A stretch of 12,962 bases of DNA from Cochliopodium minus (GCA_024220525.1 JAMYWO010000520.1:7132-20093), one strand, 5' to 3'. Shown: positions 1-7,759, numbered from the stretch's first letter. Numbers and translations are program-made. Notes: a model not told the origin generated them from the letters alone.

Positions 1-252
1 TTTTCATAGAAACCTATATTTATAGTCAAGATTCGCAGATTATTAAAAAAAAAATTGAAATTCTAAAGAGACAAATTATATTCTTCTAAATGTCCTCAAG
101 AATCAAATTGAAAAAAAAGAAATCAATAAATCAAGATCGTTTCAACAAATAATTTTTATATACTTGATTTTTGATAATGAAATTTTTTATTGTGAATATA
201 TTTCCAAAAATGGATTTATAAATATCTAATTGATATTATATTTTTGAATTAC
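1..252. other. Non-coding or unresolved left edge, probably intron 2 of the partial Ras gene
   Basis: No exon can be supported here. The minus strand starts with a good donor (gtaattc) directly after the P-loop exon of the partial Ras gene, so the stretch is most simply its second intron. In the two complete paralogues that intron is 112 and 137 nt, whereas here no exon matching the expected next segment (Lys-Ser then switch I) is visible for all 252 nt. Either the intron is longer and the rest lies outside the window, or the gene is a truncated copy. A conserved intronic block at 193-215 is described separately. Confidence 0.5.
193..215 (-). repeat. Conserved intronic block, copy in the partial Ras gene
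   Basis: This 23-nt block lies about 36 nt inside intron 2 and matches 22 of 23 positions of the block in intron 2 of the neighbouring complete Ras gene (1511-1533). The sense-strand core is ATTTTTGGAAATATATTCA. See the copies at 1504-1533 and 3168-3197. Confidence 0.7.
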
Positions 253-401
253 CAGTTCCACCCATTCCTATCACCACAATCTTTATTACTTTTAAATTTA
301 ATAAAGTTAAAAAGAAAATTATGGTTAAATCAATTAAATTTATTGTGAAATCAATTAAAATTACTATCAATCCTTATTGATTTTGTTTTATTATTTCCCA
401 T
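253..401 (-). CDS. Ras-family small GTPase, partial (5' exons only)
   Basis: Two exons are visible on the minus strand: 401-365 (start ATG at 401-399) and 288-253, separated by a 76-nt gt...ag intron in phase 1. The joined protein starts MGNNKTKSIRIDIIKIVVIG and continues MGGTG, giving the G1/P-loop GMGGTG with glycines kept at the Ras 12 and 13 equivalents. Exon 2 is 36 nt with phase-1 edges, exactly as in the two complete paralogues, so it is the same gene type. The start MGN, with Thr at position 6, fits the N-myristoylation consensus. The remainder (switch regions, NKxD, SAK) is not in the window. It could be a live gene running off the left edge or a fragment left by tandem duplication; the sequence cannot decide. 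Confidence 0.7.
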
Positions 402-513
402 TTTGATGATTTCTCTTTCAATTTTTTTTTTTAAATTTGGGGTGGAATTTTTTATATTAATTTAAATTACTTTTTTATTTGTATTAAATATCTCATAAAC
501 TTTATTGAGAAAT

Positions 514-552
514 AAACATCCTTAATTTTTGTTCAAACAATTGGGGATGTTT
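514..552 (+). repeat. Long imperfect inverted repeat (hairpin) between Ras genes
   Basis: AAACATCC (514-521) pairs with GGATGTTT (545-552). The stem continues inward through two G-U pairs and four A-U pairs if read as plus-strand RNA, giving about 14 pairs before a mismatch. It lies between the stop of the 192-aa Ras gene (684) and the start of the partial Ras gene (401), both on the minus strand. It may be a 3'-end or promoter element; on minus-strand RNA the two wobble pairs become A-C mismatches, leaving an 8-bp outer stem. Function unknown. Confidence 0.55.
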
Positions 553-683
553 CAATGAAACTATTCCCAAATTTAAATTTATCTTTAAATTTAATAAAAC
601 CTTTTTTTTTTCAAAGATATTTGAGAAAAAAGGTAATTGTAAAGCTTTTCAGTATTCAACAAACAAAAATATATTATTTTGTA

Positions 684-1739
684 TCATTTAACACCACTCC
701 TATTTTTTCTAATCTCCCTAACAACAGAATAGAAGGCTTCAGCAACATTAATGTCCGTTTTTGCTGAGATTTCTAAGTAAGGACACTTTTAAAATAATAA
801 ATAAAAATAAATCAAAAAATAAAATTGAAAATAAAAGAATTAAAAATAAATATTTTACATTTATAATTTTTGCAAAATTTAATCCTTCTTCTTTGGTGAT
901 TACTCTCTCTTCTTTAATATCAAATTTATTTCCGACAATGACCTAACATGATTAATTTTGTAAAAAAAAATATGTTTTTAAAAAAAAGAAATTACACAAG
1001 GAATATGAGAAGTGAGATCCTTAACTCGTAAAATACGTTCGTGATAATCTTTTGCCTCCTCAAAACTTTTTAAATTCAGAAATAATTCATTATTTCTTAA
1101 ATTTTTATTTTTTGTACCTTTCTCTGTCTGTTATTGAGAAAATAATCAAAAACCCTTGTGCTGTATTAATTTGCTCGTCTTTCAACGATTTGTAATCGTC
1201 ATCTCCTGTTGAACATATTATCATTTTCTACAAAAATGGAGAAAAAAAAAATTTTTACCTGACGTATCTTGTAAAATTAAAATAATAAATCAAAATTCTC
1301 TTCAAAATATTGAGACAAAAAATCTTTTTAATTTACCTAAAATTTCTAACAAACAAGTTTCTTCATCTACTATCACTTGCTTTTTGTATGAATCTTCTAT
1401 AGTTGGATCTAATTCTTCAACAAAAATACATTGTGTAAATCGGACTGTTGTTGTGCTTTTTCCTTCAATATCATTTAAAATTTTAAACAAAAATTCAAAA
1501 ATCATAAAAATGAATATATTTCCAAAAATAGATCTTCTATTTTTCATGAGAGATAATTTATTTCCAAAATTCACCTGATCCATCTTTCCCAAAAACAACA
1601 ATCTTATTATCTTTACAATAAAAAAAAATTAGGACTTTAATTAAATTTTATTTTCCAAATTTTTTTTAAATTTACCCAACCTATTTGAACAAGAAGAAAT
1701 ATTTGAAATTCCAGAAGATTTCGAATTCTTATTTCCCAT
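684..1739 (-). CDS. Ras-family small GTPase with N-myristoylation signal, no CAAX box, Asp at both the G12 and Q61 equivalents
   Basis: Eight exons on the minus strand: 1739-1676, 1610-1575, 1462-1337, 1267-1259 (9-nt microexon), 1205-1118, 1065-996, 942-859, 785-684 (TGA at 686-684); 192 aa, all introns gt...ag. G1 is GKDGSGKS (residues 29-36), switch I keeps DPTIEDSY with the Thr35 equivalent at 54, G3 is DTSG (76-79), G4 GNKFD (135-139), G5 SAK (166-168). It is a Ras-subfamily GTPase by the switch I sequence, expected to cycle GTP/GDP at membranes. Odd points: Asp31 sits at the Ras G12 position and Asp80 at Q61, so GTP hydrolysis and GAP sensitivity should be low. The protein ends [11 protein letters not shown] with no CAAX cysteine, while the start MGNKNS fits N-myristoylation, with Cys17 as a possible palmitoylation site. 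It is a tandem paralogue of the gene at 2218-3400. Confidence 0.9.
1259..1267 (-). other. 9-nt microexon encoding the switch II DTSG motif
   Basis: The sense sequence ATACGTCAG is flanked by ag (1269-1268) and gtaaaa (from 1258). With the phase-1 neighbours it completes Asp-Thr-Ser-Gly, exactly where Ras G3 is required, between LLEIL and the following DDDY. Without it three residues, including the Mg-contacting Asp57 equivalent, would be missing but the frame would be kept. Confidence 0.88.
1504..1533 (-). repeat. Conserved intronic block, copy in the 192-aa Ras gene
   Basis: This 30-nt stretch in intron 2 agrees with the stretch at 3168-3197 in the other complete Ras gene at 28 of 30 positions, about 40 nt from the 5' splice site in both. 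A 23-nt core also recurs at 193-215. The surrounding intron is not alignable by eye, so the block stands out. Confidence 0.75.
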
Positions 1740-2217
1740 ACAAAAATATTTTTTTAAAGCTATTTTTTTTTTATTATTTCTAATTTTTCAAACAATCCCA
1801 ATTTGACTTGTTATTCAAGAATTATTGATGAAATAAAAGAAGAGAATATTAAAATTGAAATAAACTATGAAATGGGAGTGAAAGAAGAATTTTCAAACGA
1901 TGATCACTTATTGGAGAATGAAGAGAAATCAAGAGTTTCAAGCTTTTACAAATCGAAATCTATATACTAAGTAGTTTTTCTTCCACTATCTACAAAGTTA
2001 ACAAAATTAAATTCTTTCTCCTATTGAAAAATAATCTTGCCCAAAAATAAAATCACATCAATATTTTGTTTATGTTGCCATTTGAAATAAGATATGATGA
2101 TTGATGGGAAGATTTTTTTTTACTATTTAAATTTGAAGGCAATTTTTTTATTTAATATTTTTTTAATATTCTTTCAAAAACTTTTTCTGTAATGGATTAT
2201 TTCCCTCTTTCTGGTCT
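1740..2217. other. Intergenic spacer between tandem Ras genes
   Basis: 478 nt separate the stop of the 197-aa Ras gene from the ATG of the 192-aa one, both on the minus strand. Apart from the plus-strand coding-like frame listed at 1872-1970, I see only AT-rich sequence with T runs. The part nearest 1740 should hold the promoter of the 192-aa Ras gene; no specific element can be named. Confidence 0.6.
1872..1970 (+). other. Short coding-like open frame between two Ras genes, possible exon or relic
   Basis: On the plus strand a frame is open from about 1768 to the TAA at 1968-1970. Its last 50 or so codons have a charged, coding-like make-up (for example KEEFSNDDHLLENEEKSR) and a local base composition richer in G/C than the flanks. 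From the only in-frame ATG (1872) it would give 32 aa starting MGVKEEF. An acceptor-like caag precedes 1811. I do not recognise it; it could be the last exon of a lost or unannotated gene, a tiny gene, or chance. Both neighbours run on the opposite strand, so it is not part of their models. Confidence 0.25.
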
Positions 2218-3400
2218 TCATTTCTTTGAGAATTGCTTTTTGACAGTATTCTGCGTTTTCTTTTTTATTTCCTTCACAGTGGTATAAAATAACTCATAGA
2301 TATTTATGTTTGCTTTTGCAGAAGTTTCAATGTAAGGACACTTTTAAAAAAAAAAAAAAATAGAAAAAATAAAACAAACAAAACAAAAAACAAAAAATAA
2401 TTTTACGTTCCATTTATTCGCCAATTCTTGTGCTTCTTCCTTTGATACATTTCTTTCATCTTCAAGATCTACTTTATTCCCGATCATCACCTTGGGTCAA
2501 ACAAACAAATATTTTAAATAAGAAAAAAAGAAAAACAAGAAAACATATTTTTGTGTGATTGAAATTTTTACAAAGGGTAAATCATCCACATCTTTTACTC
2601 TTAAAGCTTGATCACGTAACTGATGTAAAGTTTCAAAACTAAATTTTTTGAATTACATTTTAATTAATATTAAATTTATTTTTAATTTATTAAATTTATT
2701 TTGAAAAATTGATTTTGTTTAATATCATTTATTTCCAAATTTGTTTTTCTCACCTTCCCTTGTCTGTAATGGAAAAAAGAAGTATGAATCCTTCTCCTGT
2801 TCTCATGTATTGATCTCTCATTGCACTATACTCTTCTTTCCCTGATTAAAAAAAAATATATTTTTCTCATTTTTAATTAAAATTTTATCAAAAAATTATT
2901 AACCTGCAGTATCTGTTTAAAATTTTTTTTTTCCAAATCAAATTTCAAAAAAAAAAAAAATTTAATAGAGAAGTTAACCTAAAATATCCAAGTAACACAC
3001 TTCTTCATCAAAAGAAACTTGTTTTCTGTAAGAATCTTCAATTGTTGGATCATATTCATCTACAAATTGTGATTGAATGAATTGGATTGTAACTGCACTT
3101 TTTCCTATTCGTTTTGTTCAATTCATTTCGTAAAGAAAAGAAAAAAAATTTTATTATTCTGAAAATTATAAAAATGAATAGTTTTCCAAAAATAGATTTG
3201 AAATTAATAGAAATTATAACATGAAATGATAATAGAATTACCACAACCACCCATTCCCAAGACCACAATTTTATATTCTTTCCCCATGAAAAAAAAAAAT
3301 TATGAAAAATATAATTTAATAGAATAAAGAATAATATACCTCTTGGATTAGAATTTGATTCACATTGATAAGATTGATTTGTTGATTTTTTATTTCCCAT
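2218..3400 (-). CDS. Ras-family small GTPase with N-myristoylation signal, no CAAX box, Lys at the Q61 equivalent
   Basis: Eight exons on the minus strand: 3400-3340, 3277-3242, 3104-2979, 2912-2904 (9-nt microexon), 2841-2754, 2638-2572, 2490-2407, 2340-2218 (TGA at 2220-2218); 197 aa. Motifs: G1 GMGGCGKS (28-35), switch [13 protein letters not shown], identical to Ras in the effector loop, G3 DTAG (75-78), switch [21 protein letters not shown]4 GNKVD (133-137), G5 ETSAK (162-166). Lys79 replaces the catalytic Gln61 of Ras, which should slow GTP hydrolysis. The protein ends in a basic tail ([15 protein letters not shown]) without a CAAX cysteine. The start MGNKKS fits the N-myristoylation consensus, with Cys13 nearby for possible palmitoylation. 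Intron positions match those of the neighbouring 192-aa gene, so the two arose by duplication. The intact effector loop makes binding to Ras-binding domains, such as that of the myosin at 9190-12858, plausible. Confidence 0.93.
2904..2912 (-). other. 9-nt microexon encoding the switch II DTAG motif
   Basis: ATACTGCAG on the sense strand lies between aacag (ending at 2913) and gttaat (starting at 2903). It supplies Asp-Thr-Ala and the first base of the Gly codon of the G3 motif, in phase 1-1. The same 9-nt exon occurs at the same place in the paralogue (1259-1267), which supports both models. Confidence 0.9.
3168..3197 (-). repeat. Conserved intronic block, copy in the 197-aa Ras gene
   Basis: Third copy of the block described at 1504-1533 (28 of 30 identical), about 43 nt into intron 2, directly downstream of the P-loop exon. 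Confidence 0.75.
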
Positions 3401-3552
3401 TTTTAAACAATATTTAAATTCAATTTTTTTTTATTTGATTAAATATAATTAAAAAATTAAAAATCTTTAATAAAAATCATTATAAAAGTATAATTTAAAA
3501 ACTATGGATATTGTACAATCGAAAAAGAAAAAATGATTCTCTCTAGATCTAA

Positions 3553-3590
3553 AAATCTTTGGATCACAAATTTAATTGATCCAAAGATTT
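3553..3590. repeat. Perfect 14-bp inverted repeat overlapping the stop codon of the RasGEF gene
   Basis: AAATCTTTGGATCA (3553-3566) and TGATCCAAAGATTT (3577-3590) are exact reverse complements around a 10-nt loop. On the sense (minus) strand one arm covers codons of the C-terminal RKSLDQ and the loop spans the last codons, while the other arm contains the TGA stop and the first bases of the 3' UTR. In RNA this would put the stop codon inside a stable hairpin. The purpose is unknown; a 3'-end processing, stability or read-through role is possible. Confidence 0.8.
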
Positions 3591-6500
3591 CCTGAGAAAA
3601 GAAATTTCGATATTGATGGTCCTTTCCACTTGTCCAACTGTATTATTGAGAACAGCAAGCACAAGTTTCTTGTCTTTCAACAGATCTTTTTCTTCAGAGT
3701 ACTTTCCCCAAGTAAATTTGGTTGTAGTATCCACAGAAATCTTTTTAAAAAAAAATGAATTAAAATGATAGAATTAAAAAATAAAATAATTAATATAATA
3801 TTTAATTAAATAATCAAAATATTTAAATTAATCATAAAATTAAATAAATAAAATAATAATATTAAATTATATAAATAAAAATAAAAATAAAAAAATAAAA
3901 TAAAATAAAAATAAAAATAAAAATAAAATAAAATAAAAATAAAAATAAAAAAAATAATTTTTTTTTTTTTTTACTTTGTGTTCTGAATTTTCGCATAAAT
4001 AAATTTGGTAGATTCCCTTGAACTTTTCATAAAATTCATAGTCGTCCAAAAGAGACAAAGAGTCAATCAAATCGTTGACCTCCTGCCAAAAGAGCCAATT
4101 AGAAAAAGATCCATTCTTCCTGAGCGTCTCCTCCAAGTGAAACTTCAAATTGAGGCTGTTCTTGATCTTAAGCAAAATCTCTTTATCCCTAGGACTCGTC
4201 TCATATTTAGATCTGTTCGATTCTAAAAAAACTTTAGGGCTGCATGTATGGAAACCGCTCTTCTTCTTTTTCGCGATGTGATCGGAATTGTTCTTTTTGG
4301 TGTTTAGAACGTTGAGCTTGTCTCTCTTGTCTTGCTCCATCTGGTTGTGGAAGATGGTGATTTCGATGGCCATTTGCTTCTCTACTTGCTTTCTGGAGGT
4401 GTTCAGCATCATGAGAATCTGCTTTTTGCTTTTGAGAAAGTCTTTGTTTTCATAAGATTTTTTCCATTTGTGAACAATAGATGAATCAAGTTTAACCTTG
4501 GTAAAAAAAAAATTTGATTAATTTAAAAAAAAAAAAATAAAAAAAAATTAACTTGTAAAAACAATAATAAGTTTAAAAAAAAATCATACCAAATTAGCAG
4601 AGTTTTCGTCCAAATAATTGTTGTAGAGTTCTTTGAATTTAGTCGAAATATCCATGCTTTCATTTTTTGATTCGATTATTTCTGTAAGCTCCTCCCAAAA
4701 CAGCCAGTTGGAAAGGGAGCTGGTCTTGGTCAAGTTCTCTTCAAAAATGGAACGAAACTTGGGACTTTGTTTGATTTTGAAAAGGGTTTCACGAGAATTG
4801 TTGTCAAACTTACTTCTTGGACTAAAAAGCATCTGGCGAGGTGATACTTCAGATTTGGGCCTCATACCTAATGATGCAGTCTCATAATTAAGATTTATTG
4901 AAGGAAGTTTCTTCTTCAATATATCACTTGAGCCTTTGAACTTTACTTTGAACTCAGCATTCGTGAGAGATTGGGAACGAGGTCTTTCGTATAACAATTC
5001 GTTGCTAGATTCGAATAGAGTTTCTTTGGAAGTGCTTCTTTCTTTGGGAACGGGCGATGATTTGTGTTTTGGAGAAGTCTTTCTCTCACTGGGTGACTTA
5101 ATTTCGATCGGAGAGGTCTTCCTACCATTTGGGGAAGATTTTTTATCACGAGGAGATTTCTTTTCTCTTGAAGAGGACTTTTTTTCACGAGGAGACTTTT
5201 TTTTGTAGTTATATTCTAACAACTGTTCTGGTGTTAGTGGTTTCACATTTGTCAAATAATTGAATATTTCCTTGTCGGCAGTGATTTTGTAAACAAATTG
5301 TTGGGGTCGAAGCAAACTGTATATTTTCTTTCCGTTGTCTATTATCTCCTCCAAAATCTTAACGTTCTCGTGAAACTCTATTATTTCCTGAGAACAAGTT
5401 ATATCTATTTTAAAAACAATAAATATGAATAAAACTTTTTGTCAATATTTTTTTTAATTGTTTGTTTATTTGCTTTATTCTTGAATTGTATTTTTACCTT
5501 TCAAATGTACAGCTAAATAAGGGAAATAAGGATCCGAATTTTGTTCTATTTCGTGAAACATTTTTCTATAATTGACGAAATTGGTCAAGGGAGTTACTAT
5601 CTGATCCATAATCTCAAAAAGATTCTTGCTAAAGTCCTCTAGTTCAAACCATTTTGACCTCAAAGATTGTATTGCGTTGTTGTTCAACCCCGCAATCACT
5701 GCTCCCATTCCTTCATAGTTTCTCAAGATGAAACACTCATGTGCTACTTTGATAAAAAACTCCAATGCTTTGATCTTTTTTTTTGCTTGGATAATTTCCG
5801 TTGCAGTCTAATTAATAAATTAACTCAAAATCATAATTTATAAAAGCTGAATATTGTGATGATATCTCTTCAAAATATATTCATATTCTTTATATTCTTT
5901 GATAGGTTAATTAATAGCTTACCCAAAATGCAATATGATTGAATTTAGTTACTAATGCCTTCACATTATCTCCTACTGATCCATTTTTCTTCCATTTCTT
6001 TTTCCCCAAATCAATTGCCATCAATTTATAATATTCTTTTGCTTTATTTTTTTATTTCATTAGAATTTGAAATTCATATGTTCTAATTTGAAATAAAATA
6101 TATTATTTTTTCTTCTTACATATAAACAATGTTATTTGCTGTGCCACACTTCTTGGATCCCATTTTAATACTTTTACTTTCAATAAACTAATTTGTGGTA
6201 ATTTCAATTGTAATTTGATGTTGATCTTTGAATTGACTTCCTTATTCTCTTTTTCCTCTTCAATATTAATTTTTTCTCCAATAGATTCTTCATCATTCTC
6301 AATATTAAAATCGAATGGTGTAAGATTGTGCCATTGGGACATCAGATCTATTATTCTATATTCATTTTTGGGTTATTGATAATTAAAGGATTGGTGGAGG
6401 TTGTTTTTCATTCAAAATTGAATATATTTTATAATTAAATTAAATATTTTTTATAAATCGTTATTTTAACCTATTTTTGTGTGGTATCTCCTCTCCTATG

Positions 6501-6673
6501 ATTATTTCATTTATTACTTTTATCAATGTGTCTGGGGAGAAAAAATTTCGATATCCATAAAGAAAATATTTCAAATTTTTTTGAAATAATTCCTCATTTT
6601 CGCAACCAACCAATTCAAATACCAATTCTTTTATTCCAACAGAGATTTTTGTTCCTATCTCCTCTTCTTTCAT
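3564..6673 (-). CDS. RasGEF (RasGEF_N + CDC25 domain) with two C-terminal RGS-like domains
   Basis: Seven exons: 6673-6471, 6355-6120, 6041-5923, 5807-5498, 5404-4590, 4496-3975, 3740-3564 (TGA 3566-3564); 793 aa. An in-frame TAA just upstream fixes the ATG at 6673. RasGEF_N (about 12-90) shows FLYGYRNFFSPDTLIKVI and a following RIIDLMSQWHNLTPFDF. The catalytic RasGEF domain (about 125-358) shows DPRSVAQQITLF, KFNHIAFW, FFIKVAHECFILRNYEGMGA, FVNYRKMFHEI, PYFPYLAVHLKDIT. A Ser-Pro/Lys-rich linker (359-490, about nine SP sites, plus a 14-3-3-like RPRSQSL) is probably phosphorylated. Two RGS-like repeats follow (about 495-610 and 667-785), each with SNWLFW plus E and an intron at the same place. 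It should load GTP onto Ras proteins, perhaps the adjacent ones. RGS identity is inferred: the Asn of the family ENLxFW motif is kept but the preceding Glu is Ser, so Galpha GAP activity is uncertain. Confidence 0.9.
3871..3955. repeat. A-rich simple repeat (taaaa/taaaaa) in the last intron of the RasGEF gene
   Basis: Irregular tandem units of TAAAA and TAAAAA fill the middle of the 234-nt final intron (3741-3974). It is low-complexity intron sequence; read through, it gives the artificial Phe/Tyr/Leu tail of the long open frame at 3867-4412. Confidence 0.85.
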
Positions 6674-7132
6674 TTTTTTTTAATTTTGTATCAATTCAAA
6701 GAGGAATCAAATAAAAAGATTTAAATTTTTTTAAATGTTTTGACAAAAATTAATAAAAAAAATAAAGTATTGAAATTTTTACAGTTTTCCTATTCTGAGT
6801 TGATTCCTATTTCTTCATTTGATTAAATACAAGATAACACATCTCTAAGGAAAAATACATTTCAAATAAAAAATTTTGACCCAAATCATCTTATCAACAA
6901 TCCCAGTTCATTTATTATTTTCAAATTTTGATGATTTTCAAACTCAAATGTCTTTTTGTAAAGATTGGAAATCACTAATGGGAATTAAAAAAATGAAAAG
7001 AGTTCCTAAATGATTGAGAAATTTTAGCTTCATATTTCAAATAAAACATCTCAAACAAAAATCGAGAATATAGATTTGATAAAGAAAAAAAATATTTAAA
7101 AAATTTGAATAAAATAAAATTCAAAATACGAA
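6674..7132. other. Divergent intergenic region, no gene seen
   Basis: 459 nt between the starts of the RasGEF gene (-) and the Pmp3-like region (+). It must carry the RasGEF promoter. I searched the plus strand for an upstream exon carrying the Leu-Pro-Pro half of Pmp3 and found none. A small frame from ATG 6949 (21 codons, start MSFCKDWK) has no recognisable relatives. An AT palindrome (atttaaa/tttaaat) sits near 6719-6737. Confidence 0.55.
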
Positions 7133-7353
7133 ATGGCAAGAGGAGAAGGATGTGGTTGTAGAGTAAAAGCTTTTTAAAGGAAAAAATATTTGTAGTGATA
7201 GCAATTTACTCACTATTCTCATTTGTGTAGTATTAACTATATTGGAGTAAAAAATTTGTTTCCTTTATTTTTTTTGAATCAATTCAAACCAAATCATAAA
7301 ATAGTCATATTCCTGGTGTGATTTATGCCATCTATGTGATTGTGTATCGTTAA
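7133..7353 (+). pseudogene. Pmp3/UPF0057 (RCI2-like) membrane protein, N-terminal half missing or mis-spliced
   Basis: Exons 7202-7246 and 7305-7353 join through a gtaaaa...atag intron to give NLLTILICVVLTILD then HIPGVIYAIYVIVYR and TAA. This matches the second hydrophobic helix and the LTxLGYIPGxIxAIYV signature of Pmp3/RCI2 proteolipids, roughly 50-aa plasma-membrane proteins linked to ion homeostasis. A good start lies at 7133 (ATG GCA; MARGEGCGCR) followed by the donor gtaaaa at 7163; its GCGC resembles the Gly-Cys between the two Pmp3 helices. However, that exon ends in phase 0 and the next begins in phase 2, and the first helix with Leu-Pro-Pro is absent. Either a microexon or upstream exon is missing from my model, or the gene is degraded. 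The C-terminal identification is much firmer than the 5' end. Confidence 0.55.
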
Positions 7354-7759
7354 ATTTGGTATGTTCGAATAAAAATAAGATTAAATCCTATCAAATTTTG
7401 ATATTTCATAAAATTAAAAAATTTTCATCCCATATCAACCATATCCATCCTAAATTATGAAAACAATTGAAAGCCCATTCATTTTTTTTTTGAAAAATAT
7501 ATGAATTTTGGATATGAAAAATTTTTTGTTCAATCCTTTTCATATAAAAAATATTTTCATATTCTTTATAATTGAAACCATTAGATTATTTCTTCAAATA
7601 ACATTATTTTAATTATTCTCAAACAATAGAAAAAATATGTATGTGTTTATATATTCGTTATATTTAAAAGTGCATATTTTGGAGTAATTTTTCAAAGTAT
7701 AAATTGATGGGGTAATTTAATAAATCTATTTTCAAACATAAATGATACTAGTATGGATC
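7354..7759. other. Convergent intergenic region, no gene seen
   Basis: 406 AT-rich nt between the stop of the Pmp3-like frame and the stop of the ATP synthase g-like gene, so both 3' ends point into it. It holds TTTTCATAT at 7537-7545 and 7554-7562 and its reverse complement ATATGAAAA at 7512-7520. I see no open frame of value. Confidence 0.6.

Noticed and set aside
1206-1258. Alternative acceptor at tttttgtag (about 1228) for exon 5 of the 192-aa Ras
   Set aside because: It runs into a stop after nine codons, whereas acceptor caacag at 1206 restores the [11 protein letters not shown] alignment at the exact Ras length.
3056-3400. 114-aa open frame on the minus strand as a membrane protein
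   Set aside because: It reads exon 1 of the 197-aa Ras, then intron 1, an out-of-frame exon 2 and intron 2; the hydrophobic residues come from T-rich introns.
3867-4412. Hydrophobic Phe/Tyr/Leu-rich C-terminal tail on the RGS region
   Set aside because: It is read-through of an A/T simple repeat in the last intron after a clear donor (gtaaaa, 3974); splicing to 3740 completes the second RGS-like repeat and parallels the first.
4633-5208. Plus-strand frames opposite the RasGEF linker
   Set aside because: They are antisense readings of the Ser-Pro/Lys-rich linker; repetitive LSLGE-type sequence follows from the repeated codons.
6719-6737. AT palindrome atttaaa...tttaaat in the RasGEF promoter region
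   Set aside because: Palindromes of A and T only are expected by chance at this composition.
7305-7470. Cys-rich open frame following exon 7305 in another phase
   Set aside because: It is open over a short distance only, is AT-rich non-coding in character beyond 7353, and competes with the clear Pmp3 signature in the phase-2 reading.
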